Positions 37,450 to 49,140 of a stretch of DNA of 64,000 nucleotides are shown piece after piece. The stretch comes from Protopterus annectens. Taxonomy: Eukaryota; Chordata; Ceratodontiformes; Protopteridae. Numbering within the stretch: position 1 is the first letter of the stretch; every line of letters starts with the position of its first letter. Under the pieces are notes generated by a model that made no database searches, had not been told where the DNA came from, and worked only from the letters and a program-made list of their open reading frames with translations. The position numbers were made by a program, and so were the translations under genes. The stretch lies in assembly GCF_019279795.1 (NCBI RefSeq), contig NC_056726.1:1135319182-1135383181 (forward strand), written 5' to 3'.

Positions 37450-38829
37450 ATGTCACAGCAGAATGCAGTTTCAGACTGTCCTGGTGCTATTGGTACATTA
37501 TATCAGACAGTACTATCCCAAAAGGGTAGGAAAATGCTTATCATTGGTGGCTACCAGTACTACCTGGAGAAATGTAAAGACAGTAGGAGGTACTGGTGCT
37601 GTACAAGGAAGAACAGTGACAGATGTAAGGGTTGGTGTATTACAGAGGAGTGTCTGGAGGGTGAGAAGTTGTTGAAAAGTACTGCTCATTTTCACGGGCC
37701 TGACATAGTGCAGCATGAAGAGAGGAATGTATGGCAGGCAATTAAGAGAAGAGCAGAGCAGACTATGGAAGATCCTTGTAGGATAGTCATTGAGGTTCTG
37801 GCAGGCACAACTACTGATGTGAATAGTCTGCCTAATACAGATGCTCTGAAGCAGACTGTACATAGGCTGCTCCATAAGAACAAGATGTCCATCATGTGTA
37901 GCCTGGAATCACTCAGTCAACTTACAGCTGATATGTTACCAATAAAAAATGGCTCATTCATTATACATCATACACATATAGGCAGTAATGTGGTGAATAT
38001 AGTGATACTGACAACTGAGAGAAATCTGAGAATGCTTTGTGAATCAGAATTCATACTGGTAGATGGGACCTTTCCCATTAGCACGAGAGAGTGCAGACAA
38101 GTGTATACCTACCATTGCAGTATCTTAGAAACTGCAGAAGGCAAGGTTATCCCTGTGTTGTATGGCGTTTTGCCTTCAAAGATTGAGGAATGTTACAATC
38201 AATTCTGGAAGGCTGTGATACAGCTGAGTACTGATTTCCAACTGCTATTAAAGCCAAATATGATTTTGAGTGATTTTGAGAAGGGAGTGGTGAACTGCAT
38301 AGCTAGGAATTTACTCGACAGTACGCCTAAAGGTTGCTGGTTCCATCTCTGCCAACTGCTATGGTGCCAAATACAGAAGTTGAGGTTGGCCTCCTTGTTT
38401 GGGAATGATACATAGTTTGCATTACTGTGTAAGCAGATACCAGCATTGGCATTCGTATCACCAGACGCAGTCCTGCCCGCATTAGATGAGATTGCAGCTG
38501 ACATGCCTGGGGCAGGAAAACCTCTTTGTGATTTCTTCCGTAATAATTACATTATGGGTTGTCTAAGGAGATATGGCATACGGAGTGCTACATGTGAAAA
38601 ATTACCCCCATTATTTGATGCACAATTTTGGAACAACTGGGATACATGCCTACAGAGCTATCCTAGAAGCCAGAACACAGTTGAGGGATGGCATCGCCAC
38701 CTGAGTAGCCCACTAGGGAAGAAACTACTCTATATTATGAATGTACTACATACCATCAGATTAGAGCAGAATCGTTTGGAGGACCTGAAGAGTCGTCTGC
38801 TGTCATTTGCCCCATCATCACTGAAATGA
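37450..38829 (+). pseudogene. MULE transposase with FLYWCH-type N terminus, one in-frame stop
   Basis: The frame runs 459 codons from ATG at 37,450 with a single TAG at 38,413-38,415; the same frame continues without another stop to 38,829. Residues 35-85 form a FLYWCH-like zinc module (YWCCTRKNSDRCKGWCI, then HFHG). The catalytic core follows: LVDGTFPIS (first Asp), LSDFEKG (second Asp), the GCWFHLCQ block with Cys and His, and NTVEGWHRHL (the Glu) beyond the stop. This order is that of MULE-family transposases, which cut and paste DNA between terminal inverted repeats. All three acidic residues are present. The stop makes this copy inactive unless read through. Confidence 0.88.
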
Positions 38830-39348
38830 AGATGGCTACATGACAAGGAATCTCAGTTCATGAGACTACTGGAACATAGGGACGAGATGACATCTTGTGG
38901 ACTGGCCAAACTAGTTGCTTTGCATTGCTCCTTCTAACATGCACACAAGGGGACTATATGTAACTACAGGGATGCTTTTTGCCATTTATGTGAATGACAC
39001 AAGACACATTATCCACTTATTCTGGTGATTCTACATGGACTCATAGCACGGGAGAAGTATTTCACTTTCACAGCGGCTTTCAGAGGTGTACTAACAATTT
39101 GCTGTTAGTAAAGAAATGTCGACAATATGTTTGCATATTTTGCACAGGGCTCAGTGTTATGCACTCGGGAATCAGAAAAATAGAAAAAAAAACATTCGGA
39201 GATGGGAAATTCGATACTCGGATTTTAAATGTCGAATTTTCGAATATTGTTCATATTTCGACAATATGAACACTTCCATCAAGTCATTTTCGACTATTTC
39301 ATTAGATAAAGTGATAGCTTTACATTATGAATTTTGATTTTTTGATAG
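38830..39348. other. MULE 3' non-coding part
   Basis: AT-rich sequence after the transposase frame. It includes TCGAATTTTCGAATATTGTT and nearby TTCGACAATATGAAC words that form small palindromes near 39,229-39,273. No second gene was recognised. Confidence 0.5.
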
Positions 39349-39362
39349 TAAAATAGCAAACC

Positions 39363-39406
39363 ATATATATATAGATATATATATATATATATCTACAGAG
39401 AGGGAG

Positions 39407-39464
<58 letters not shown>
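39363..39464. repeat. (AT)n microsatellite between MULE and foldback element
   Basis: AT runs broken by ATCTACAGAGAGGGAGATAT in the middle. It separates the MULE right end from the foldback element. Confidence 0.93.
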
Positions 39465-39862
39465 GGGTCTATATTGAATTAGCGAAAGCTTAGAAAAGTG
39501 ATCGCTAATTCATCGACCATTTTTAAGTGAAAGCTTCAAATCTCGAACACCCGGAACAGAGATTTTTTTCACAGGGAAAAAAATCGCTGGTCCACAAAAA
39601 AAAAAAAAAAAAAAAAATTAACTTAAAACATTATCTAATGTGGGGGGCTGTGCTCCTCACACCCCCCCCCCCACTTAAATATACCAACTCCGAGATCGCA
39701 CCACAGTGGAGGAAATGGTGAACTCCTGAAACCAGCCCAGCGATTGTTTTCCCTGTGAAAAAAATCACTGTTTCAGGTGTTCAAGATTTTAAGCTTTCAC
39801 TTAAAAATGGTCGCTGAATTAGCGTTTGCTTTTCTAAGTGTTCGCTAATTCAATATAGACCC
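39465..39862. mobile_element. foldback element, copy 2 (398 bp)
   Basis: The left end GGGTCTATATTGAATTAGCG pairs with the right end CGCTAATTCAATATAGACCC, and the arms match inward for well over 100 bp. Each arm also folds on itself: GAATTAGCGA (39,476-39,485) with TCGCTAATTC (39,502-39,511), and GAATTAGCG (39,816) with CGCTAATTC (39,843). The centre has an A-run, a C-run and, on the minus strand, the core ATCTCGGAGTTGGTATAT (39,679-39,696). AT-repeat DNA lies on both sides. It has no coding capacity. Confidence 0.82.
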
Positions 39863-39875
<13 letters not shown>

Positions 39876-39959
<84 letters not shown>

Positions 39960-39964
39960 TGTGT
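39876..39964. repeat. (GT)n microsatellite
   Basis: About 44 GT units with one TA interruption, continuing from a short AT run. It is followed by GATA/TATC-like words to about 40,040. Confidence 0.95.
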
Positions 39965-40317
39965 CCATATACTGATATAGATATATATCTACATCTATAT
40001 ATAAAGATATATCTATATATTTATCTGTATAGATAGAGATGTAGACAGACATCTATCTGTACTCACAGACAACAAAGGGCAGCTAGCTTAGTACTTATCT
40101 ATGAAACTTTGCTGTCTTTCCAGTTACAACAAATGTTTGGAGAAGTACATACTGAAATGAGCCTTATACTCAATGATCACCAAAATTAGAACTAAATACT
40201 ATGGAATGATTACATACTATGACCTTGACACCATACCTTTCGAAAGAAGTTGTACAATGAAAAATAAGTTCTTTACAATAATGGATATGTAGTGATGAAA
40301 TTACAGTTCATTGATTA
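39965..40317. other. simple sequence then unassigned DNA
   Basis: The first 80 bases are ATCTATAT-like simple sequence. The rest is unassigned and ends at the 3' limit of a CR1 copy. Confidence 0.45.
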
Positions 40318-41444
40318 CATAGGTTCCCGGATCCCTGACAATAGTATCAACTTTTGGTGGTGTTGTTGATATGATAGTTACAATGGAGGTCATGTTTGCC
40401 AAAGGTTACTGTTATACTTTTATCGATATTTAATTTTACTCCATGATTTTGACATCAGCTATTTGTTTGGGAAAGGCCTTCTTGGAGGACCTTGGCATCC
40501 TGTAGGGAGTTAATGATGGCACTGAGTTTACAGCCTTTTGCAGACTTGGTCAGACATAAATCCTTAACATTTACTTTAACCTCTGAGAAGTAAGTGTCAG
40601 AAAGGAGAGGCTGAAGGACTGAACCCTGGGCTAAACCACTAGTAAAACATCATTTGGAGGAGGTTGAGTTGCCTACCATAACTTCCTGGGTTCTACTTGT
40701 GAGTCAATTAGCTATCGAATGCTTTACATTTAGCCAGGAGAGGTTTATCAATGATACACATGAGTGGGATGGTTCTGAATGCCTTTGCCAAGCATAGATA
40801 CGCAGTGTGCACTGATCTGCCCACATCTATTGCTTCAGTAACCTCCTCAAAGAAGTCAATCAGGGCAACTAGGCAGGATATGCCCTTGATGAATCCAAAC
40901 TGGCCTGGGTTGAAAGTTTGTAGGTTACATTTGTTCTTATTAATTAATTCCATAATGATTTCTTTCTATAGCATTACTGATGAGACTAGTCAGGCATATG
41001 GTCTATAATTACTTGGGTCCACTGACACCTCACTTGGTGCAAGGGAATGACTGTTGCTATCCACCATTCATCCAACACAAACCCTGTTTGGTGGCTGATA
41101 TTGAATAATCTCTGTAAAGGATCTGACAAATCCTGTTTCAGGCTGGTCAGTAGGATGCCTTGTATGTTATCCAGTCCCACATGAATAGTGTTCATGACCT
41201 TCAATAGTGACTTGAAAACTTGTTCTTGGGAGATTTGAGATGTAGATGTGGGTATGTGCTCTGGAAATACAGGAAGGGATAGGGGATTGAACTTTGGCCT
41301 AATCTTGCAGGCAAGTAGCGTGGCTATATCCTCTGAAACTGAATATATGATATAATTTGATGTTAGCTTTGTGCAGTGCTGAAAACTGCTTGGAAAAGTT
41401 ACTGTTGGTGGGGAGCAAAGCTGCCCCTTACTGGTAAGGACCAA
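40318..41444 (-). pseudogene. CR1 reverse transcriptase remnant
   Basis: It contains WWIATVIPLHQ (41,030-41,060), GQFGFIKGISCLVALIDFFE and TAYLCLAKAFRTIP (40,708-40,953), and further on the SGV...GSVLGP and catalytic-box regions in other frames. The linker frame (40,986-41,444) holds LKVMNTIHVGLDNIQG, where other copies have SKAKNTASMGPDNIPG. It is inactive. Confidence 0.75.
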
Positions 41445-41483
41445 GTCCAGTATTTTATCACCCCTGGTTGGGGTACAGACTAA

Positions 41484-42930
41484 TCAATCCAAAGAGTTTG
41501 TAATTATGGAATCCAGAAGTTTCTGGGTGCACATGTATGAGGATGGGTGTGGATAAATCTCCCAGCTGATGGAACAGTAATTGAAGCAATCTTGGAGAAT
41601 GGCTTTTGGCTTAATCCGTAGGGACTCCATTGTATTTAGAAAAGAGGCATGGGCTGAGGGGGACATAAACAAGGTCCTATAGTTAGCTGTGATATGATAG
41701 GGGTGTTCACTGATAATAAGCCATATGTGGAAAAGGTTCAGGTTATCTTGTCTTACAAGTGGGGATGTGGATTCTTTTAAGAATATGGAAAGACCACCAC
41801 CACCACCTTTGGTGCCTTAATCTAGTGCCATGGGTCTGAGCATGTGACAGGCATTGAAACCATGCACTGATAGAGTGTTCTTATTGGTCTTAAACCAAGG
41901 CTCCATGGCAACTAATATATCAATATGTTCCAGTGGTAAGGAATGCTTATGAGAGTGAAATTTTTTGTAAAGGCTCCTAGCATGAGCAGCAATACCTATA
42001 TGTTATTTAGACTCTGTTTTATGTTGGAAACTTTAGGAGATTGTTGTTGTGGACAAGGATTTACTTAATATACAAAAGCCTGGGGGGAGTAGGTGCAGAC
42101 CATCTCTGGCAAAGCATTTTGGTCTATCCATTATCTCTTCCTAGCCTGATATATATATATATTGTACTCCCTTAAAATGACATTAGAAGCCAAGCCAATT
42201 TTGTGAAGTCAGTTACATTTTTTATTGTGTAAGCATTCTTGCTGATGGTAGAATGCTGTTTAAGGCTAGGTTCATACCTGCCAAAGATACATACTCTGAG
42301 AACTCCATAATGTCTCTCTTCATATATTGCAGGGAGGTACCTCTCTAGGCATTTACACCCATGTGCACTATGACCATGTCTTATGTGTACTTGTGGTGCA
42401 AGTACTTGAGTGCATGTATGATTTGTTGAATCCTGACAACTGATAGTCAATTGACCATGAACCTCTCCTTGCACAGCCTGATGATTGGCACATTGGCGGG
42501 CTCACTAAGGAGTCAGCTAATAACAAGGATATTGGATTGTGCAGAGGTCTGTTTTATAGGCTTTTGACTTAAGGCAATGTGACACTTGGATGTATGCTTC
42601 ATGGTGGCTGCTGTCTGTGTTGTGTTCCTACGTACTTATTTCTTAGGTTACATTTAGTTGGCAGTTTGGGTAGGTTACTTTTAAGAGTCTCAGCATATAT
42701 AAGCCTTTGTGTTTGGTCTGAGCTCTGTGTGTGTGCGATTGATTTAGTGTGAAACTGCCAACATGCTTGTTATTTGTATTGGCTACATGTGAGAGGTTTG
42801 CCTCCATTGACATTATATAACTACATCTTTCACACACTGTAGCAGTTTGCTTAAGTAGGAGATGGTTAGCAGTAAACATGAGACAATTGCCACATTGTCT
42901 CAGGATGCCCATTTTAATCAAGGTGAGTAC
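41484..42930 (-). pseudogene. CR1 endonuclease and ORF1 remnant
   Basis: The endonuclease is seen in pieces: the SFLNTMESLRIKPKAILQD frame at 41,484-41,672 and a GGGGLSIFLK-type block near 41,790. The ORF1 start (42,643-42,966) reads LIKMGILRQCGNCLMFTANH and VCERCSYIMSMEANLS. That gives the paired cysteines of a zinc-ribbon-like head followed by a helical stretch. The esterase-like part lies between these blocks in broken frames. Confidence 0.7.
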
Positions 42931-42935
42931 AGAAG

Positions 42936-43370
42936 TGGTTGGAAAGTGCAGAGCCACATAACGCACACACTCAGGTCACTCCACAACAAGTACAAATATG
43001 ACTCTGTCCTTGTCCATGTTGGTGTGAATGACCTGAGACGTACCTCCCTGGACTACATGAAAAGAGACATGGAGGAGCTCTCTGATCTTGTAGCCTAGGC
43101 CGGTATGACCCTAGCCATGAGTAGCATCCTGCCATCACCCAGAATGACACCACAGTACAAGGACAAAATGATTGACTTTAACAATTGGCTAAGCTTCTGG
43201 TGTCATTCTAAGGGAATCCGGTATCTGTCTGCCTGGGATGACATGATTGACAGACCACACTGCTTTGCCAGAGATGGCCTGCACCTGTCGCCCTTGTGAT
43301 TCTGGATACTGGCAAAGGCTCTTGTCACCCCTATAGTGCCTTTTTTAGGCAAGGTTCAAATAACAAATTC
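42936..43370 (+). pseudogene. CR1 ORF1, C-terminal half of the esterase-like domain
   Basis: It reads HTLRSLHNKYKYDSVLVHVG, VNDLRRTSLDYMKRDMEELS, then a stop (TAG at 43,096), MTLAMSSILPSPRMTPQYKD, FNNWLSFWCHSKGIRYLSAW and ARDGLHLSPL. A second stop at 43,297 (TGA in place of the usual GGA of LGF) ends it. The HVGVNDLR block is the conserved Asn-containing motif of SGNH hydrolases. The protein is thought to bind RNA or membranes in other CR1-like LINEs; the role here is inferred from the family. Confidence 0.75.
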
Positions 43371-43409
43371 ACTACCGTAACAGGTACAAGCAAGCAAAAT
43401 CTGAGGGCA

Positions 43410-46210
43410 ATGCTACTCAATGCTAGAAGTCTAAACCTCAAAATGCACTCACCCGAGAAACTCCTTAAAATGGAGAACATTAACATCTGTGCAGTGACAG
43501 AGACCTGGTTCAAAGCTCCAGAGAGCACCCCTGCATTACCAGGCTATAATTCATACCACACCTTTCGGCCACCAAACCCGGACCGAAACACTAAAGGTGG
43601 AGGCGTGTCCATATTCATTAAGGATATCCACACCTCTGAGCTAGTTGCTCAGCATAATGCATTCGAGATTATCCAAGTTCAGCTAACTCTGGGCAAAACC
43701 GCAATCCAGATTGTAGCTTGCTACAGACCCCCCACCATGCCCCAGGATTCCCACTCCTCTTTTCTTAATACACTGGAAAATATTAAGGTACAACCCAACA
43801 CTCTAATAATGGGTGATTTCAACTACCCTACCATTAATTGGAAAAGCTACTCATGTATCAACTCTTTTGCTCAACGTTTTCTGGAAATCATCAATTCCAA
43901 TGCTTTGGATCAACTTATCCACATCCCCACCAGGGACAGCAATATCCTAGACCTGGTCATCACCAACATGGGTGACCAGTGCTCCACACCAGAAATCAGC
44001 TCCTCGTTGGTCAGATCCGACCATAAGCTAATCATCCTAGACATCCACATCCCGGTCCCACCCCCCCCATTAGAAAACAACCGTAAAAAATTTCTCCAAA
44101 GCCAGCTTCACGCTTCTTAAGACAGAAGTGGCAAACTTCACGACACTCATGCAGATGGACAATAGAGGTACGACTGCTGAATCCTACAAAATGCACTTTA
44201 TAAGCACTTACACGAGTGCATGGATCATGCTATCCCTAACAGAACCAAGATGCTATCCTCCAAAAAAAGGAAGCCAATCTGGTAGCCTTCTGTCATAAAC
44301 AAACTCTACAACAGAAGAAAGAAACCGTTGCAAAAAAGAGTAAAATCCCACGATTGGAGGAACTCCCTGGTCAGCCTCAGTATGAGGCTGAGATCCCTCA
44401 TAAAATCCTCCAAAGCTAGTTATGAAAACAAAATTGCCACTGATTCTAAAGACAACCACAAAGCATTCTATAGCTATGTCAAAAATCTCAATGGCAACAC
44501 TCAGATCTGCTTTGAGTTACAGCACAAAGACACTAAATATACAGAACCAACTGATATTGCCAACATCCTGGCAGATAGGTTCAATGCTAACTTTACCCCC
44601 CCCTCACCCCCTAAAGGGCCCATCTTTAAACCAGAAAAATGCAAAGTTCCTGTAATCACGGCTGCACAGGTAAAACTTTCACTCTCCAAAGCCAAGAACA
44701 CAGCATCCATGGGACCTGACAACATCCCAGGCTGCCTTCTACATGAACTACAGAATGAACAGGCACCCCACCTAAGTACCATGTTCAATCATAGCCTCAC
44801 CTCAGGCTTTTTGCCCATTGAATGGTGCACCGTGACAGTTATCCCACTCCACAAAGGGGGGGGGACACAACAAACCCCGGGAACTACCACCCCATTAGCC
44901 TGACGAGCCTCGTCTGCAAGGCCATGGAATGTATCGTCATGGAACTCATAAACAAAGACATTGGAGATCTCCAAACTCTGGACCCCACACAGTTTGGGTT
45001 TGTAAAAGGCAGATCATGTCTCCTAAACCTGATAGACTTCTTTGAAGTAGTCACCAAAGCCATAGATGAGGGTAAGGTGGTTCACACAGCCTATCTAGAT
45101 CTCACCAAGGCATTCAACACCATCCCCCACTCTGGAATTATAGATAAATTTACTAAACTAGGTATAAATCCCTATGTCACAAGATGGGTTGCCAACTGGC
45201 TTACTGACAGAACCCACACCGTGAAAGTAGCAGACTCCAAATCAGACTTCAGACCAGTGACAAGTGGAGTACCACAGGGTTCAGTCCTGGGTCCTCTCCT
45301 GTTTGGTATCTAATTCTCTGAAGTACAGGCTAACACAGAAGGTCTTTGGCTAACTAAATTTCCAGATGACTGCAAACTAGGAGCCATAATTGTAACTCCT
45401 AACAATGTGGACATCCTACAAATGGGCCTCACTGAGACAGATGCCTGGTGTCAAAGACATGGTCTCAAGCTCAATGCCAAAACGTGCATTGTCATCCCCT
45501 TTGGTAAAAACTCTGTACCCATGAACTACCATATAGGCGGTAGTCTACTTAACATCGAAAGTGTGATAAGAGACCTTGGGGCACAGGTGGACAGTAGTCT
45601 TTCCTTTGATAATCACATTGCCACAGTGGTCAGGAAATCCTTCTATGTGGCACACCTCATCACAAAAGGTTTCTCATCCAGAAAAAAAGAAGTCATTCTT
45701 CACCTCTACTCATCACTCATTAGACACATTATAGAGTACAACGCCCCTTTTGGCATGTACCTCATAAGACATCTACAACAACTGGAAAGGCCACAAAAAT
45801 ACCTCACAAAGGGGATTACTGGCCTCAAATAGATGTCTTACACAGACCGTCTCAAAAAACTCCAGCTTTACTCCGTCGCATATCGCCTACTCAAAGACGA
45901 TCTCTGCCTAACATACAAAGCTATATCAAACCCAGAGCTGTTGGACATGCTCCACTTAAAGACATCCCAATCCCTCCAAGCTACACGCTCCAGGGACCTA
46001 AACCTCATCACCACAATAAACAGAACATGCTGGAGGGATAGATTCCTGTCCCAGAGACTTCCCATACTCTGGAACAGACTACCTATCTTTGTCAAACAGA
46101 GCTCCTCATTAACACTATTCAAGAAAAATCTTGATGATTGGATGGGTAATAGGAAATTCACCCCGGGGATCACTTCTATGGTTCTGCTTGACAGGGGTAC
46201 AGAAAAATAA
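43410..46210 (+). pseudogene. CR1 ORF2: endonuclease plus reverse transcriptase
   Basis: I take the start at MLLNARSLNLKMHSPEKLL (43,410), the start shared by other copies. Endonuclease motifs are AVTETWFK, GGGVSIFIKDIHTSELVAQ, LIMGDFNYP and VRSDHKLIILDIHIP (to about 44,070). A frameshift at about 44,100 leads to the linker and RT fingers (SKAKNTASMGPDNIPGCL, WCTVTVIPLHKGG). A G-run near 44,860 causes another shift into NYHPISLTSLVCKAMECIVM, FGFVKGRSCLLNLIDFFEVV and SGVPQGSVLGPLLFGI. TAA at 45,311 replaces a tyrosine codon, the catalytic box reads FPDDCKLG instead of FADDCKLG, and TAG at 45,830 replaces a glutamine codon. The C terminus ends with LWNRLPIFVKQSSSLTLFKK. Confidence 0.92.
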
Positions 46211-46313
46211 TTTTCTTGGGTGGCGAAAGCCAGGGTACCCTTTTTGGCTAGGCTTGTATAGTCCCTAGGGCCAATAGCCTAGTACCTACCTATGAACCTA
46301 TGAACCTATAATT

Positions 46314-47159
46314 GCTTATGGAAAACAATGGGAGGCAAAAAGTATTAAATAACTAAAAGGAAGTAACTCTATGAAATGATACTTTTGTAAGTGAATTCAA
46401 AGTGGAGAGAGAAGGGATTTCATATGTTTCAAAGGTTAGTTTAACCCATGAAACTACAAAACATCTTGTCTTCAGAGATCAAAAGCAATTAAATGAAACA
46501 CTAACCCTGCCTGGAAGCAATCAGAATTCATGCAACTTGTCTGATTGACAAGATAAATCTAAAACACGACTATTAAACTTTCAACTGTCTACTTGGCTAC
46601 TCTGTTGAATATTGTGGAGCATTAAATAAGTGGTTTGGTGAAGGTTCATGTATAGTTCAATGGTTGTGAATAAAGATTTTGAAAGCATCCTATCCTGCCG
46701 ATTATACAGTGCAGATAATAAGTTGAATATGTGGCAATGGGTATCCTTTAGAAGAAGCAGTTATAAGAAATGTGTAAAGATGTCAGGAACTCTGTAAGAC
46801 TATATTGCTGTTGAGCTGTAGGATGGTACATTTCCCCACAGTGAAGGTCAGTAATGGGTCAGGTACAGTGCCTGCAAATAAAGCAGGCACCTCTGGGACA
46901 GCACTGCTTTATAAACACTGTGACCTATACTGAACTGTGGTAACTCTTGCATGTACTATTGACATAATCATTGTAGTGATTATTTGTTATGCACAGTGCA
47001 TACATAGCTTTGGCTTCCCCTTCATCTGTCTTAAGTTTTCTGAGGGTTGTGGCACAGTTGGAGAGTTATTTTGGAAATAAACAGCCATAATTTAATTTCT
47101 AGAATATATCTCTGTTATATGTCTGATGACTATAACCTGGACTTTTTTTTGTTATATCA
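46314..47159. other. unassigned AT-rich DNA
   Basis: No coding frame or repeat was recognised between two CR1 copies. Confidence 0.45.
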
Positions 47160-47930
47160 CTCTCTGACACTCGAACCCTACAGAATGAACTTTCCCTAGT
47201 AAATGCTCGGTGTAGTAAAATGGGCTCAGGCTAAATGCTAAAAGGAGCAGTATCATCACATTTGGCAGACAACCCCCTTTCCCCATCATACTGTATAGCC
47301 AAACACCACTAAAAAACAAAATGTAGTCAGGGAAAAGGAAGCTTAGCTTGATAACTCTCTCTCTCTTTTTGACTATCATATGAAACCAGTTGTCAGAAAA
47401 TCCTTGCCAAAGGAATATCAGGAAGAAATCACTCCCTTACATTCAAAATGTATCTAACTAAATATAACAAAAAAAAATTAGAAAGGCCCTAAAGGGTCCT
47501 AACAGAAAAAAAATAATAATAACAAGCCTAAACTTTTTCAGCTATCAAGAGAAACTGGAAGTTCTTTCCTGTTATTTAATGTCTTATAGACTTTTAACAG
47601 GACATTTCGGTTTCACTTTCCATTCCATGAGAGACCCAGTTGTCCTGGACCTCCTGTATCTCCATAAGTTCAGTCGCTGCACCAACACTAGAACCTGGGG
47701 TTAAATCTTCACCAACAGATTTATAAATAAGACCTGGCGGAGGAACAGGTTTAAAACCTATTGCCTCTCTAACCTCTAGTATAAATTTTCCCTGCATTTT
47801 AAGCAAAACGACTCACTATCTTTTAAATGTAACCTAGATGACTGGATGAGTTTTCACAAATTTAGTCTGGGATTGACTGTTATGGCCCTCCTGGAGAAAG
47901 GAAGTGGAGCTCGAGGGAGGGTAATATGAA
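47160..47930 (+). mobile_element. CR1-clade LINE, diverged 3' fragment
   Basis: The plus strand starts near GLRLNAKRSSIITFGR, where other copies have GLKLNAKTCIVIPFGK. It continues to FGFTFHSMRDPVVLDLLYLH and LDDWMSFHKFSLGLTVMALL, the C-terminal end of ORF2. Many stops interrupt it, and the tail repeats are not visible. It resembles the diverged copy at 7.6-10.1 kb more than the younger copies. Confidence 0.7.
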
Positions 47931-48888
47931 GCCATAAATGGTCTTGAGACTCACTAGCCTTGGAATATGTATGAATCGATACACCAGGACAATGTTGGTG
48001 CTCCTTAACTCCTCCCCATGTGTATTTTTGCATATATATAAAAAAAAAGTGTTGTGGAGAATTCTAGCTCTCTCCAATCTTACCCACAGAATTACAAGAA
48101 TAACAAATAAAAATGATATTGTGACCATTTAAAATAAAAACGCATGATTATACTTGCTGTATCTGGAATTGTGACACTATAGTCTTCATATGATGTGGTA
48201 TAGGAATGTTTGATGTCATAATTTGACTGTGGTGTCTGGTCATGCTCCACACTCCCACTATGAGTGAAATATGCCCTGAGGCAATCTTTCCTTATCTGCC
48301 TCACTATCAGGTCTTCAGACTCTGGCAAGGAACTGTGGGGTTTTGGCACTGCAAAAGAGTGGTGAGACTCTCTCCTGCTGTGCAGATTCTGCTTTTTTTT
48401 CTTTATTTAATAAGTGAGATGTATAACCTAGTGCTGGTCTTACCAGAGAGTGACTTGGGATATGTAGATGTCCAGAGCATCATCATTATTTGATGCCCAT
48501 TGAAACAATGCTGTTCTTTCTTTGACAGTAGTGTAGATAAGATGTAGTAAGTCAACCCTGGAAAACCTTCCACACAAAATCTATGATCAGAAGGTGTCCA
48601 TGAACACCAAGAGGCTTTTCTCTCCAAGTTATAAAGAGTGGATAGTCATCATTAAATCACTACTGCAGTAGCCTAAGATATATGGGATTTTCTAACAAGA
48701 ATCTGACGGACCAGTTACTCAAGCTTCCAAAGCTTTAGGGTACCGTCCATGCACTCGAGCCAGTGCCTGCACTAGATAATCAGGATAGAATCTGCGTGTA
48801 TCTCTCATTCGCTAAATGTAAGAAATATGGACAAACCTGAAAATATTGGAGTAACAAAGGCCAAAAATATGAACGATTTTTAATTATT
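47931..48888. other. unassigned DNA
   Basis: No recognised coding sequence, repeat or RNA gene. Confidence 0.45.
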
Positions 48889-48906
48889 ACTCCTATAAAC
48901 TTAGAA

Positions 48907-49122
48907 GACCCGCGGTGGTGGTGCTGCGGTAGCGTTGTCGCCTCACAGTAAGACGCTGTCCAGTTCGATTCTCAGCTAGAGCGTCTTCTGCGTGGAGACA
49001 TGCGTGAAGGTTGTGCATCAGGGCTGGTAACTCGGCAGGTAAAAATCAACTACCAATCATTAGCGGACCGGAGTTCCACTGTGGCGACCCCTAACCGGGA
49101 AAAGCCGAAAGACACAACAACA
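48907..49122 (+). mobile_element. tRNA-derived SINE with perfect 18-bp target duplication
   Basis: The head has an A-box-like GGTGCTGCGGTAGCG and a B-box-like CAGTTCGATTCTC. The body ends with GTGGCGACCCCTAACCGGG, AAAGCCGAAAG and an (ACA)n tail, an end form also common in fish SINEs. The 18-bp string ACTCCTATAAACTTAGAA lies directly before (48,889-48,906) and after (49,123-49,140) with no mismatch. The insertion limits are thus exact, and the copy is likely young. Confidence 0.88.
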
Positions 49123-49140
49123 ACTCCTATAAACTTAGAA

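Larger units (their letters stand above)
40318..42930 (-). mobile_element. CR1-clade LINE, old copy lacking its 3' end
   Basis: The minus strand runs from the ORF1 start (near 42,925) through the ORF1 esterase-like part, endonuclease and reverse transcriptase, stopping at 40,318 just after the catalytic region. LINE copies usually lose the 5' end, so the lost 3' end points to a later deletion or rearrangement. Divergence is high and frames are short. It faces another CR1 copy head to head at about 42,935. Confidence 0.8.
42936..46313 (+). mobile_element. CR1-clade LINE, 3.4-kb copy with full 3' end
   Basis: It starts in the ORF1 esterase-like domain, continues with complete endonuclease and reverse transcriptase regions, and ends in CCTACCTATGAACCTATGAA, the 8-bp-repeat tail typical of CR1 elements. 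It is one of the better preserved copies here, with five or six disabling changes. The 5' truncation falls in ORF1 next to the opposing CR1. Confidence 0.92.

Noticed and set aside
37513-37895. Antisense frames in the MULE
   Set aside because: Shadows of the transposase frame with no independent motif.
43331-43528. Minus-strand frames opposite the CR1 ORF2
   Set aside because: Shadow frames of the endonuclease and reverse transcriptase; the same is true opposite all other LINE copies.
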